Shown piece after piece: positions 28,174 to 39,967 of a stretch of 64,000 nucleotides of DNA. Position numbers and translations under genes: made by a program. The notes beneath the pieces were generated by a model, which saw only the letters and a list, made by a program, of their open reading frames with translations, did not search any database and was not told where the DNA came from. Position 1 is the first letter of the stretch; the number at the start of each line of letters is the position of its first letter. This DNA is from Isochrysis galbana (lineage: Eukaryota > Haptophyta > Isochrysidales > Isochrysidaceae). The DNA is taken from positions 4,760,999 to 4,824,998 of the forward strand of contig CM030935.1 in NCBI GenBank assembly GCA_018136815.1. Reading direction: 5' to 3'.

Positions 28174-29712
28174 ATGGTGCGAAGGCCCCCCCCTTCCTCC
28201 CCCTCCCCCTCCCCCTCCCCCCACCGCCACACGCACCCGAGAGCGCGCGCGCCCCACACGCACGCGCACCAAGGCCTGCTTCTCCCGCCGCCTGCGCCCC
28301 AACCACTCGCGCTCTTACCAGCCCCCCTCCCCCCACTTCTTTTCGCTTCCCTCTCGCAGCGTGAAGTCATCACCATCCACCTTGGCCAGGGCGGCGTTCA
28401 AACCGGCAACGCTTGCTGGGAGCTCTTCTGCCTCGAGCATGGCATCCAGCCCGATGGCCAGATGCCGTCGGACAAGACGATTGGCGGTGGCGATGATGCC
28501 TTCAACACCTTCTTCTCTGAGACCGGCTCGGGCAAGCATGTCCCCCGCACCGTCTTTGTTGACCTCGAGCCGACCGTGATTGACGAGGTTCGCACGGGCA
28601 CCTACCGCCAGCTCTACCACCCTGAGCAGCTCATCTCTGGCAAGGAGGATGCCGCCAACAACTACGCTCGCGGCCACTACACCGTCGGCAAGGAGATTGT
28701 TGACCTCGTGCTCGACCGCATTCGCAAGCTCGCAGACAACTGCACTGGCCTCCAGGGCTTCTTCGCCTTCAACGCCATCGGTGGTGGCACTGGCTCCGGA
28801 CTTGGCGCCCTCCTCCTTGAGCGCCTCTCCGTCGACTACGGCCGCAAGTCGAAGCTGTCCTTCACCATCTACCCGGCGCCACAGGTTTCGACCGCGGTCG
28901 TCGAGCCGTACAACTGCGTGCTCTCCACGCACACGCTCCTCGAGCACACCGACGTCACCTTCATGGTCGACAACGAGGCCCTTTACGACATCTGCCGCCG
29001 CAACCTGGACATTGAGCGCCCAACCTACACCAACCTCAACCGCCTCACCGCCCAGATCATCTCGTCGCTGACCGCCTCCCTCCGCTTTGACGGCGCACTC
29101 AACGTCGACCTCACCGAATTCCAGACCAACCTGGTGCCGTACCCGCGCATCCACCTTGCCATTGCCTCGTTCGCGCCCATCATCTCGGCCGAGAAGGCGT
29201 ACCACGAGCAGCTCTCCGTTGCCGAGATCACCAACTCGGTTTTCGAGCCCGCCTCCATGCTCGTCAAGGTTGACCCGCGCCATGGCAAGTACATGGCCTG
29301 CTGCCTCATGTACCGTGGCGATGTCGTGCCAAAGGACGTCAACGCGGCGGTCGCCACCATCAAGACCAAGCGCACCATCCAGTTCGTGGACTGGTGCCCC
29401 ACTGGCTTCAAGTGCGGCATCAACTACCAGCCGCCGACCGTCGTGCCGGGTGGCGACCTCGCGAAGGTGATGCGCGCAGTCACCATGATGTCGAACTCCA
29501 CCTGCATCGCCGAGCTCTACTCGCGCATCGACCACAAGTTCGATCTCATGTACGCAAAGCGTGCCTTCGTCCACTGGTACGTCGGAGAGGGTATGGAAGA
29601 AGGCGAGTTCTCCGAGGCTCGTGAGGACATGGCAGCCCTCGAGAAGGACTACGAGGAGGTTGGCGCTGAGTCTGCCGAGGGAGAGGGCGAGGAGGAGGGC
29701 GAGGAGTATTAG
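28174..29712 (+). CDS. TUBA: Alpha-tubulin, two exons, first exon only ATG
   Basis: GTP-binding microtubule subunit. Exon 1 in coding terms is just the ATG at 28174-28176. A GT-AG intron of 183 bp (28177-28359) follows, then exon 2 (28360-29712) starts [20 protein letters not shown]. Total 451 residues, the standard length. Marks: [10 protein letters not shown] (Lys40 acetylation site), the GGGTGSG GTP-binding loop near residue 142, [18 protein letters not shown] with catalytic Glu254 that stimulates beta-tubulin GTPase, [20 protein letters not shown], and the acidic tail ending EEGEEY with terminal Tyr for detyrosination. Several normally conserved spots differ ([36 protein letters not shown]), so it is a rather divergent isoform. 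An intron directly after Met1 is known in other alpha-tubulin genes. Confidence 0.96.
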   Translation: MVRRPPPSSPSPSPSPHRHTHPRARAPHTHAHQGLLLPPPAPQPLALLPAPLPPLLFASLSQREVITIHLGQGGVQTGNACWELFCLEHGIQPDGQMPSDKTIGGGDDAFNTFFSETGSGKHVPRTVFVDLEPTVIDEVRTGTYRQLYHPEQLISGKEDAANNYARGHYTVGKEIVDLVLDRIRKLADNCTGLQGFFAFNAIGGGTGSGLGALLLERLSVDYGRKSKLSFTIYPAPQVSTAVVEPYNCVLSTHTLLEHTDVTFMVDNEALYDICRRNLDIERPTYTNLNRLTAQIISSLTASLRFDGALNVDLTEFQTNLVPYPRIHLAIASFAPIISAEKAYHEQLSVAEITNSVFEPASMLVKVDPRHGKYMACCLMYRGDVVPKDVNAAVATIKTKRTIQFVDWCPTGFKCGINYQPPTVVPGGDLAKVMRAVTMMSNSTCIAELYSRIDHKFDLMYAKRAFVHWYVGEGMEEGEFSEAREDMAALEKDYEEVGAESAEGEGEEEGEEY

Positions 29713-30012
29713 ATAGAAGTCTCGCCTCCCCGTTGCCCTTGTCGTCATCGCCGATGCTTCACCTGCGTCGGCGACAAGCGATGACATCGTACGTTCCAGG
29801 TACTAACGTGAGGTTCCGAAAATGTGAGGGAGAGCTAGTACTCATTGTTTGTTGCAAGCCTCGTACAAGTAAAAAGAATTAAAACTCTTTGTACCTACCA
29901 CCGAGAACCTGGAGTGCGATTTTTGGTGATGCGTCCTGCAAACTTTTGGGGAAATGTGGGAGAGCTTTGCTTGCTCACAATAGTGATGGGACGACAGGTT
30001 TCGCCAACCTGA
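29713..30012. other. 3' flank of alpha-tubulin
   Basis: Probable 3' UTR; AT-rich at 29870-29885. No gene. Confidence 0.5.
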
Positions 30013-30088
30013 TAGGGCGGTCAAACAGGGGCTTTATAACGACTAGTAGGGGTTGGGTTGCATTTTTTGACCGTGGCGCGATGCCCAA
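30013..30088. repeat. 76-bp repeat with inverted ends (copy 2)
   Basis: TAGGGCGGTCAAACAGGGG ... GGGTTGGGTTGCA, then TTTTTTGACCGTGGCGCGATG. By eye it is about 85% identical to 13013-13088, with the same length and orientation relative to the upstream gene. Confidence 0.75.
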
Positions 30089-30212
30089 CAAGAAACCTCC
30101 CTGGGGGGCTACCTGACGCTACGAAAATCTTCGCCAAGAAATGGTGCGATTCGTCCCCCCTCCGTCACGCACGCTTACGCTCTACCCTAGCCCGGTCACT
30201 CACTCATTTTAA

Positions 30213-30770
30213 TAATAATAAAACATCGGAGCGTTAGTACCACTACTGCCACTAGCCCGGTACTATCACGACACCCCTCAGCGCACCTGCCCGTACGCCT
30301 TGACGTGTGCTGTCACTAGACACATACGCATATCCACCCCTCCGAATCTCTCCCCCCTCGCAAACCCCCGGCTCCCATTATAACTCCCCACAAGCTACAA
30401 TGAGGGAAAACCCGTTGAGGCGGACCGACCTACGTCGGGCGACTCTCCGGGAAAAAGCACCGGGGGGGGGGGGAGGAACCTCTCGTCGAGAAGCAGAACG
30501 GCCCTTTCAGCTCTCGCCGCGAGCTGTCCTCGAGAAATAAAAGACTGCACCCCGAGATACCTGCCACCGTGGTTCCCGTAGGCGCCTTGAGCCTCTCTCT
30601 CCCTCCTCATCCCCCTCCTGTCGCCAGCCGCCCCCCTCCGCCCGTTTGCTAACGCAAACGAGTCTCGTTTCTCACCGCACCCCATCGGGGGGGGGAGCAG
30701 AACCCCCCCTCTCCCTCTCTCCATTCTCCTCCACCTTTGTCCCTGCGGTAGAGGTGCGGCCCGATTGACG
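30213..30770 (-). mobile_element. LINE-derived repeat, type 3 (5' part missing or different)
   Basis: On the - strand this is the same repeat as 35660-36180. Shared words on + are AGCGTTAGTACCACTACT, CCCGGTACTATCACGACACC, CCCCCGGCTCCCATTATAAC and TTTGCTAACGCAAACG. The two copies diverge right of about 30770, and no 5' double hairpin or target duplication was found for this one. Confidence 0.7.
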
Positions 30771-31017
30771 TCGAGAAGCGCTCGCTCGGACGATGGGAGG
30801 TGAAACACCTCAATCTCAATTGGCCTTGGGGCGCGACGGGCGGGCCGCGACCGGCCGTTCCGGACCTGCCTTGAACCCCCAACAGCCGCCTGGCCGGGTC
30901 CCTCGCGTTCATGCCCCCCATTGATCCGAAATCTTGAGAGCTGGTGTGTGGGGTGTTCACCTCTCACCTCCGCCTTCACCGCGATGGCGTGCGCCGAGAC
31001 CGCAAGGCCGAAAAAAT

Positions 31018-31250
31018 TGGCTGCTAGGGCGGCATCTGTGTGTGGAGATTGTGCCTGCTGGACTATTCTATTACAAAAGATGACCGAAAAAGCGCCGGCA
31101 GCGCGCCCGGTCGCGCTCGAAAGTTGGGCCCTCAGGCCCATCGGCCGAATGACGTTAGCGTAGCTCGTCGAATCATAGACGGCCGATTACGGTGTGATGC
31201 GCGCGGGCGGCGGCGGCGATTGGCGTGGCTGCTAGGGCGGCATCTGTGGA
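31018..31250. mobile_element. 187-bp segment between 23-bp direct repeats
   Basis: GGCTGCTAGGGCGGCATCTG, continuing TG, occurs at 31018-31040 and again at 31228-31250. The 187 bp between may be a short retroelement with a long target duplication, or a local duplication scar. No tRNA-type A/B boxes were convincing. Confidence 0.45.
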
Positions 31251-31389
31251 TATGGTGCCTGGCAGCTTGACTTATGGTCCAGTGTGCATAGAACCACGCC
31301 TTGTAGACCCAGTGAGTTGGCGTCCAAGGTTTCCTCGTCATTCCATGCTTGTGCCTCGCATGAAGAGCCTCACTGAAAATATACCGGAG

Positions 31390-31729
31390 GGGGCCCGACT
31401 GTATTTCACGCACCATCTTCCGTGATTGAACGCTTTTCCATGTGTAGGCTGATGGTGTTTGACTGCTTGAAGGCTTTTCCATGCTATGGGGGTGATCGCG
31501 ATTGAACACGTTCCACGTGTAAGCTGGTGGTGATTGAACGCTTTTCCATGCTGTGGCTGATGGTGATTGAGCGCTTCTCGCCTGGTGCTGCGCGCGCGCG
31601 CTTTGGCGCGGCCGGCGCGGCCATGGACATGCCATGGTCGCGGCCCGATCGGCCGGCGCGGCGGGGGTGGCGGCAGGGGAGGAGGGGAGCGGCGCGCGCT
31701 CCATGACCCTATCTTTTTAAAGATAGTTG
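31390..31729 (-). mobile_element. LINE-type element head with a coding minisatellite
   Basis: 5' head on the - strand at 31729: CAA, hairpin CTATCTTT-AA-AAAGATAG, GGTC, ATG and hairpin GGAGCG-CGCGC-CGCTCC. The ATG opens a frame M-E-R-A-P-L... running into four imperfect tandem units (31400-31590) that read roughly W-K-S-V-Q-S-P-P in this frame and H-G-K-A-F-N-H-H-Q-P in the next. The same minisatellite is at 63540-63690. The 3' end and target duplication could not be located. Confidence 0.65.
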
Positions 31730-31883
31730 AACGTAGCATCATTTACTCTTACCCCCTCTCTCACGTCCCAAGTCGCGAAGCAGTGTTGCCCAGTGAGTTC
31801 GCGAGCCCTCTCCTCCCCTGGGATTCCGCGAGAAGCAGGAAACGGGGGGAGGGGGAAGGGGAGGTGGTAGGATGGGACGGGTA

Positions 31884-32644
31884 CAACTAAGTTTATACTT
31901 AGCTCGCCCATGGGGGGGCACGAGCCCCCCCCTCTCTCCACTCCCCCCCTGCCATGGGGGAGGAACCACCCACCCTCCTGGCACGCCTGATGGCTTGCCA
32001 GGAGGCCACTGCCCTGCTGACCCTCTCTCCCACTCACAGGCTTGCTTGATTCGCCCATCCTGGCCCGGCGTGGCCAGCCCATTGCTCCAACCCCTCCTCC
32101 CCCCCTGTTCGACAGGCAGACAGGTGCAGCGTGGGGGCCCCTGAGGCTCAGGAGCGCCAGCGAGGGAGAGGCAGGGGAGGCCAGGGCCCAGCCCCAGCCT
32201 CCTCTGCCCCCTGAGCTGGCCTCCATCAGCCTCCAGGGTCGCCAATGGGCAGCTGCAGGCCTGCCGCAGGCGCGCCATCGCGCGTGCCGCAGGAGAGGGG
32301 AGAGAGAGCGCGGAGAAGGGGGTGGGCGGAGCGGAGCTCCGCCCACCGAAAAATAGGTAAGTCCCGCACCTGTTTATTTATAGGATAAGTCGGGACTGAG
32401 GTCGCCGCCCACTCGGAGACACAGGAGGAAGAGAGGGAACCGATCATCGGGGGGAGGCGCGGGCCACCGGACCATATCTAAGCCCTTCACCCCAATCCCC
32501 CTAGTAGTGCACGGGGGGAGCCGCCTGATGGCGGGAGGAGAAGGGCTGGGAGCGTGGGGGTGTAGAAAGTTTTCCTACGTGAGTAGAAAGTAGAGGGTCC
32601 ACGGCTGCGTGCGCGGTGAGACTATTAAAAGGTTTATTTATTTA
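31884..32644 (+). mobile_element. Short non-autonomous LINE derivative (type 1)
   Basis: 761 bp, + strand, flanked by 16-bp repeats TAGGATGGGACGGGTA (31868-31883) and TAGGATAGGACGGGTA (32645-32660). Head: hairpin CTAAGT-TTAT-ACTTAG, then ATG and hairpin GGGGGGGC-ACGA-GCCCCCCC, then a third foldback CCTCCTGGCA ... TGCCAGGAGG at about 31974-32007. The 3' end is TATTAAAAGGTTTATTTATT. Same family as 23309-24072 in the opposite orientation. It lies downstream of the ELO gene, on the opposite strand. Confidence 0.88.
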
Positions 32645-32897
32645 TAGGATAGGACGGGTAGTTAGGAGCAGCACACGCACTCTGTCTCACGCCGTGCAAG
32701 TAGCGGTTAGTGCTTGCTAAGATCTTTTTTGAAGACGGTATACGCAACGTGGAAGGCTCGTGCTCATAGCGAAATTATTCATGCCAAAAGGCCTGAATAC
32801 AACACCAACGCACTGTCTAGGAGGGTGAGTGACCGCGACAATGTGCCACGCCATCGATAATCCCCATCGAGTCACACAAGTCACCAATGCTTCACAC

Positions 32898-34818
32898 TCA
32901 CACAAGCTTGATGGATTCCAAAGAGTCGCCGCCGCCGCCAAAACCCAAGGGATCGCTGCGGACGCCCGTGCCTCGGATTGCACGCTTCCCAGGAGCACCC
33001 CAACCATCCTCACCCAATTCGTCGACTGCCGCACGTTTGCTCGCTCCTTTCGGCTTGCGGCGCACGTACCTATATGAGCGAGGACGATACAACAAAGCGG
33101 GTCGGTGAGAGAGCGCCCAGGGGCGTTAGGAAGTCAGCGAGTGTAAAGTGGAACCGGCCGAGGTGATCCGCCTCGAGCTATGACGCGCGACCCATGGCAG
33201 GTCGAGAAGGAGACGCTGTGAAGGGGCGCGAAGGTGCGGTCCTTACCGATCGAAGAAGAGGTTGGCAAAGAGCGCGCCATAGGCCAGGTACATGAGCCCA
33301 CCCAGGTATAAGATGTGTGGGTGCACCGCACACCCACGAGGACTAAAGTAGTAGGCCCACACAGCAAAGCAGTTGACAATAGTACCCATCGCGAACTGGG
33401 AAAGTTGGAGGGTGGTGATGATTGGCGCGACTCGCAGGACACGACTGCAAGAGGGGATGAGTGACTGTGAGATTGCCCGCATTAATACTCCACTTGACCG
33501 GCCGCGGAGGATGTGGCTGGCCCCATGAGCACCGCGCTGCCATTTGTACGAATCTTGCGGTGGCGCTCCCCGCCTTTGACAACGGAGGACTGCTCGGCTC
33601 GTCCGCCCCACGCCGCATCGTTGCCGCGCTTGCGCAACTGGAAATGGGAGGCGGACGGCGCACCGATCGAAGCTGGTGGCGAAAAAGTAGGAGTACATGA
33701 CGGCGTGCACCGAAAAATTCATCGACCCATACCAAAGTGCTAGAGGCGTATGGTAGACCTGCAATAGGTGAACAGCAAGGTGTGCCGAAGGGTTGGGGTG
33801 GGATGGGGGGGTCATTGCAGATGGTGTCTTCTTTTTCGCATGGTGATGAGGTGCACATCGCAACGGCGAACTCACCCACGCGGCCCATGCAAAGGCGATG
33901 ACAGAGGAATGGTGGAAGTAGTGCAACACCAAGAGCGGCCGCTTCTTGAGCACGAGGAGTACTGTGTCGAAGAGCTCAAGGAGTCTGCACAGGCGAGTGC
34001 GCGGTGTGGGTCGGAAGAACGGGCGGGTGGGGAAGGGGGCAGCGCGGGGCGCTCACTTGGAGAGGCAGAAGAGCACCGCCCAGAGCGCCGGTGCGCCGGT
34101 GCCCGCAAGTTCGTAGCAGTCGGCACAGACTGAGTAGTGGAAGCCGTTGTTGACGAGATGGCTGAAGAGCGTGGGTATGCACGCACCGACGCCGCACGCG
34201 GAGAAGGCGGCAAGAGAAAGGTTCCACACGCGAGAGAGCCAGAACAGGCGGATTGGCGGCCGGGTTGCCATGAACAGAGGGCCCGCATACACCACTAGCA
34301 GTAGGTACACAACTGAGAGGAAGATTGGAGGGAGGGAGGGGAGTAGCGGTGGGGGAACTTTGCATTGAGTGTGGCATGCGGTCATGGCGGGCGGCTGGCC
34401 CAGCAGCAGGGGTGCACGACCAAGAGATCCGGGAGGAAGGGAGAGAGTGAGGCCGGCTGGCGGGCCTGGGGGAGCGAGCAAGGGAGGGAGGGAGAGGGAG
34501 AGGCAGCGAGGGATGGAGGACGGGAGCAAGGGACGAAGGGTCAGAGGGAAGGAGCGAGGGAGCGTGAGAGGTATGGATCGAGCGGGAGCGCCCGAGCGGG
34601 GGAACTGAGCGAGCCGGCCAGAGAGGAAGGAGGCAAGGCGGTGACGGTCTGAGGGAAGGGAGGGAGAGGAGGCGGTGGCGGTGCGGTGAGGGGGTGGCCG
34701 GCGTGTGTGGACGCTCACGGATGGCGATGAGCGGAATGTGCTGGTTTGCAGCGAAGTACTGCTGCCCCCAGTGCGCGTCGAAGCGTGCCTGGTACGCCAG
34801 GAAGGCAGCGAGAAGCAT
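32898..34818 (-). CDS. ELO-family very-long-chain fatty acid elongase, six exons
   Basis: ER membrane 3-ketoacyl-CoA synthase. Exons on the - strand are 34818-34719, 34312-34057, 33984-33876, 33758-33664, 33444-33247 and 33069-32898, all GT-AG and frame-consistent, 309 residues. The first exon is MLLAAFLAYQARFDAHWG. Exon 3 has LLELFDTVLLVLKKRPLLVL followed by HYFHH, the ELO histidine box HXXHH. Exon 4 has YGSMNFSVHAVMYSYFF, the second ELO signature. Exon 5 has QLSQFAMGTIVNC. Multiple hydrophobic helices are visible. The basic tail RRKPKG lies close to the end, without a clear KKXX signal. A CT/GA microsatellite lies just before the ATG, so an upstream coding exon cannot be excluded. Whether it acts on saturated or polyunsaturated chains is not determinable. 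Confidence 0.9.
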
Positions 34819-34837
34819 CGACGACCTTCTCTCTGCC

Positions 34838-35529
<692 letters not shown>

Positions 35530-37119
35530 TTAGAAATGCGCTGGCTGGACCCACCCCGGAACCGCGTGCTCCAGACTAGTGCTAGCCCCCGCCGAGATGG
35601 CATCCGCCGTGCGGAACTGCTGCGCCACGGTATCGCGTGCATGTATTTTTTTTTATTTTTTAAACAACTGAGCGTTAGTACCACTACTCCCACTAGCCCG
35701 GTACTATCACGACACCCCTCAGCGCACTTGCCCGCACGCCTTGAAGTGATGGCACAGACACATACACATATGCATCCCTTCAAATCTCCCCCCTCGCAAA
35801 CCCCCGGCTCCCATTATAACTCCCCACAAGTTAAAATGAGGGAAAACCCATTGAGGCGGACCGGTCGACGCCGGCCGACTCTCCGGGGAAAAACACCGGG
35901 GGGGGGGGAGGGACCTCTCGTCGTGAAGCAGAACGGCCCTTACAGCTCGCGCCGCGAGCAGTCCTCGAAGAAATAAATGACTGCGCCCCCCGATACCTGC
36001 CACAGGGACGTCTTGAGCCACTCCCTTCTTCTCGCCCCTCCTGTCGCCAGCCGCCCCCCTTCGCCCGTTTGCTAACGCAAACGGGGCCCGTTTCTTACCG
36101 CACTCCATCGGGGGGGGGGCGCAAATTCCCCCCTCTCCCTCTCTCCATTCTCCTCCGCCCCTCTCCCTGCGGCGCGTCGCCATGCGGCGCGCCACGGCCT
36201 GCTCTCAGAGGGCCTTTGGGGGCTCCCAGAGGGCCAGCGAGGGCAGCTCAGGGGGAAGTGGAGGCTGGGGCTCAGCCCCTGGCCCCCCCTGCCTCTCCCA
36301 CGCTCGCCACGCTGGCCATTGGAGCCTCCCAGTGGCCTCTGCATGCCTGGCGACCAGGGGAAGGGGGGGAGTCAGCTCGAGGGCAGGCCCATGCTGGGCG
36401 TGGGAGTGCGAGTCTCGGCCCGCGCCCACTAGGGGTCTGGGCCAGAGTGTTGATTGCCCAGCCCCTGCCAAAGGGCAGGGGCTGGGGTTGATTGTACGGG
36501 CCCACCCCGGGGGGTGTCCGCGATGGAGAGAGGGGGGCGCGAGGCCCCCATTGACCCCCACTTATAAAAGTAGGTTGTATCGCGTGCATATATGCGTGCT
36601 ACATCAGAGTCCCATCGGCCGCGCGCGCGGAGCTGCTGCTCTGTACCGCCCGCGTCGGCCAGGTCGGTGGCTTAGCCAATGCGGAAGCTATGGGCGCCGA
36701 CTTCCGACACATCAAGCTCGGCGGGCAGCCGGGCCGCGAGCTGTTTCGCGTAGCGGCTGAGGTTGTGTGTGGAGACCGCTGCGTATGCCGTCTGCGCGCG
36801 GCCGCCCTCGCGCCGCAGGCGGAACATGGGAGAGCCGGGCGCCGCGGCTCGCGGCTCTATCCGCCGGGTCGAGCGAGGTGAGCCGCTTGATCGCCGTGAA
36901 GGCGCAAGCGGCGTTGCCCGGTTGCTCCGGGAGCAAGCTCGCCGCATGGGACTCGAGCAGCTGGTCCCGAGCCCAAGCCCGCTTCTGGCAAATTTCTCGA
37001 TATGCCGGGCACCCTGCCCTCCGCGCAGCCCTCACTCGCTGCCAGCCCTCCGATGCCTCGATGACGGCGCCGCGGCTCGAGGATCTCGATCGCGATGTTA
37101 AAGTATGGACGACCGCCAA
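35530..37119 (-). pseudogene. Tyrosine recombinase relic, split by a LINE insertion
   Basis: On the - strand, upstream of 36600, a frame reads EVGAHSFRIG, TAA stop, ATDLADAGG, then RARGRWDSDVARIYA. This is the HXXR ... GRW ... Y box arrangement of tyrosine recombinases as found in DIRS/Ngaro/Crypton-like elements, with the usual Gly-Ala-Thr replaced by a stop and Ala-Thr. After removal of the LINE derivative 35647-36576 and one target duplication, the frame continues RDTVAQQFRTADAIS to a stop at 35530. Upstream, pieces such as ACAFTAIKRLTSLDPAD are in shifted frames. Inactive. The parent element type is uncertain. Confidence 0.7.
35647..36576 (-). mobile_element. Short LINE derivative (type 3) with target duplication
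   Basis: 930 bp on the - strand, flanked by 17-bp repeats GTATCGCGTGCATGTAT (35630-35646) and GTATCGCGTGCATATAT (36577-36593). 5' head: hairpin CCTACTT-TTAT-AAGTGGG, short spacer, ATG and hairpin GGGGGC-CTCGC-GCCCCC. The 3' end is TTGTTTAAAAAATAAAAAAAA, an A-rich tail unlike the T-run tails of types 1 and A. Its left half is shared with 30213-30770. It splits the tyrosine recombinase relic. Confidence 0.88.
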
Positions 37120-37997
37120 CGGCTGCGCGTACTGCGCTTTCCGTCCCCGCGCACCGCGCCTGGCACGCCTGAAACTCAGCTCTGGAAATATGGTACAGGC
37201 GACGGGGCGACGGGGCTCACAACCCGGTCGTCTGCCAACCGTACATTCGCTTTCTCTGCGAAGGAGGTAGAGGTAGCGGCGAGTGCGGCACCGATCCTGA
37301 GGTCCACCGCCGTCTCCGCACGATGGTTGTTCTCCGTCCGGCTCAGTAGGTCGTCGTCGGGGCTCACACCCGCGCTGTCACCCCGCTACATGGCCCGGGT
37401 AGTGAGCCTGAACGCCACCACCGACAAAATCTCGATACGACGTCACCGAGTACTTCTACGGACCGCTCCTTGGTCTGACCCCATTCTTTATGTTTCGAAC
37501 AATAATTTACGCCAGTCTCCCATTCCTCCTTCCCCAAGTCCGCCGTTAACTCCCCCTTCCACCGCCTATCCTTCCGCTCGCCATGTCCTCCGTCCCTCCG
37601 ATTCGCGTTCCGTGCCACTCTCCCGTCCATTTCACATGCCCGTCATTTGCCCTCCCCGTTCCCCCGATGAGCGATGAGCCCGTTCCGGGCTCCCCGGATG
37701 GACCGTGCGCCGCGCTAGCCGCCGGTGCGCCTTCGCGACTCGTTTCCAAAGAGGAAACGAGCTTCGCTCCGACATTGTCACCTCTGCCTCTGCCATAGAA
37801 GAGGACATGGTCCCACAGCACAAGGGTTCCACATTCAAAACAACAAGAAAACTCTGGCTGAGCGCTGCTTTCGCGCGGTCGGCTGGTGTGCTCCGTTCCC
37901 GCGCGTCGGGCCCGCGCGGGTCGGGAAAGGGGTGGGTGGGGTTGGTGTGTGCCTCTGCGTGTGAGGGGAGAGGCGGGGGGAGGGGGGCGGAGAGGGG
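37120..37997. other. Spacer, no supported feature
   Basis: May include the N-terminal part of the recombinase relic, but no motif is secure. The right part is the presumed promoter and 5' UTR of the FMN reductase. Confidence 0.4.
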
Positions 37998-39304
37998 ATG
38001 GGCGTCTCGCTGCGCGTGGCGCTCGTGCTTGGCTCGACGCGTACGGCGGGAGTGCCGCGGCCGGTCTGTGTGGGCAGGTGAGTTTGGGGAGAGGGAAGGG
38101 GTGGGGATGGGGGTGAGAGGGAGGGAGGGGGGAGAGAGGGGCCGAGGAGGAAAGCCCGGAGGAAAGGGAGAGAAGGGGGTGAGGGGGAGGGGCGGGAGGG
38201 GGGAAGCCCTTGGGGGTGGAAGGTGAGAGGTTGGACGGGCCGCGGCAGCCTATGATTTGGTGAGATGGAAGGGAATGGACCCAGTGCGAACGAGTGGGAC
38301 GTGTCGGGCGTGGAGTAGGGGGGCATGGGCGACTGGATTGGAGTGGGTGGAAGGGGTTGGGGGGCGGGGAGGCAGAGCTGCAGTCTGGTCACAAGTATGG
38401 GGGAAAGCTCGGCCAGCTGCGTGCTGTGCGTGCGAGGAGGGTAGCAAACCCCCCCAAACCGAGCTGCCTTGCCACGTCCCGGGCAGGCGCGTCGGCAAGT
38501 TCGTGGAGTTGGAGCTCAAGCGCCGCGGGCACACCGTCGACGTGGTCGACCCTGTCGTGGAGAACCTGCCGCTGCTCACACGACCGCACTTCTCGTACCC
38601 TTCTGGCGAGTCGCCACACGATGCGTTGGCCGAGAGGCTGGGTGGGGCTCAGGCGTACGTGATGGTGACACCTGAGTACAACCACGCACCTGGACCAGCA
38701 CTTCTCAACCTGATCGACCACTTCGGTTCGTCGACCTTCTCGTTCAAGCCCTCGCTGATCGTGTCGTATTCCCAGGTGAACAGCGCATCGGCTAGGTTGA
38801 TCCTACGCATTGTATGGTGCGTACACACACCCTGGCACCGTTTGCGCCTCGCAGGGCCAGTGGGGCGGCACGCGCGCCGCCGCAGGTCTCCGCCCAGTCC
38901 TGTCCGAGCTCGGCTGCTTGCCAGTCTCGGCAATGATACACGTTCCTGCAGCCCATCACCTTCTAAGGGAAGACGGCTCCTTCTACAAGGGCGATGCTGA
39001 GGAGGAGAGATGGCGCTCATACGCCGCGCGGGGTCTAGCGCAGCTAGAATGGTGCGCGCACGGCGCCCCAGCACGATTTTGGCCGTGTCTAGCACACTTT
39101 CCGTCGGGGGCCTCGTTTCTATGCACGTGGAGAGGGCGTTGCCTTGCATGGAGCATGGCGCTGCTGGTGGTGCTCATCACATATCTGCTGGGTGCTTTGC
39201 ATGAGCGAACTCGGCAGATGCCCACTCAAGGAAACCATTGCCATGTGTTCGGGTCCCGTTTTGGCGTAGGTGGGGCGAAGCTTGCACCAGCCAGTGGGAG
39301 GTAG
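37998..39304 (+). CDS. NAD(P)H-dependent FMN reductase (flavodoxin-like fold), three exons
   Basis: Flavin reductase/quinone-reductase-like protein. Exons are 37998-38077, 38487-38775 and 38855-39304, in frame, 272 residues. The N-terminus MGVSLRVALVLGSTRTAG contains the GSTR phosphate-binding loop for FMN. Exon 2 has AQAYVMVTPEYNHAPGPALL, the family's PEYN motif, and FKPSLIVSYSQ. Exon 3 starts GQWGGTRAAAGLRPVLSELG, the typical G-G-x-R-A-x-x-x-L-R, then a Met/His-Val loop. The usual proteins end about where LAQLEW is read. The remaining ~70 residues (including a hydrophobic LLVVLITYLLGAL stretch) are an extension that may instead be an unrecognised intron or read-through. Confidence 0.85.
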
Positions 39305-39967
39305 CCAACCCATTTCAATCATCACCGGCCCAGACGTCCACGCCCGAGGAGCGAAATGCCCCGCCTGGGTCGGGCGAGGCCTAGCCGATGCCACGGAACG
39401 GCGGAGAGGAGTAGCGACCGGACGTGTGGATTTCCGGCACGGCCATCGGCAAACACATCTAGTTGCTCGCCACTGGCGAATACGCGTGGATGCACACCTC
39501 GTGCACGCCTCTCTTACTCATGAGGGAGCCAACTTTGTTGGACTCTCCTAGAATGTCGCCTGGTTGCGATTCCTAGCTCCGATCAGCGCACAAGAGTAGT
39601 AGTCGCCATCCGTTTCGAGGGCTTTTAGGTTGCTAAGCGCGGTCATGAGTGACCTTCGCCAGGGCTAAACAAATGAATATGCACGCAAGTGTCTCACGTT
39701 TCGCAGTGATGTTCGCTCTCTGCTGTCGCGTTCAGGCTCCCGAAAGCGTGCCCTGAAGACCGACTGCGTCGTTTTCGGCGGCAAGTTCGGTTGCGTGCTT
39801 CTCTCGCTTTCGCACCTTTGCTCTTGACTATTTGCTCCAATATATATCTACATCTCAATCTCATATTAATCCTTATACCCTTACGCACTTGCTGAATTCT
39901 GAGTTGGCGGTGGTCAGAGTCGCGGTACGCCTATTGATACTGCGCTAACTACCTTCTACCTTGCATA
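39305..39967. other. Spacer, no supported feature
   Basis: No recognisable coding or repeat content except AT-rich sequence near 39840. Confidence 0.45.

Noticed and set aside
33243..33953. Alternative unspliced reading of the ELO region as one 236-residue protein
   Set aside because: Contains intron sequence (GTGAG ... GCAG) between the histidine-box exon and the next. Splicing gives a continuous ELO family protein.
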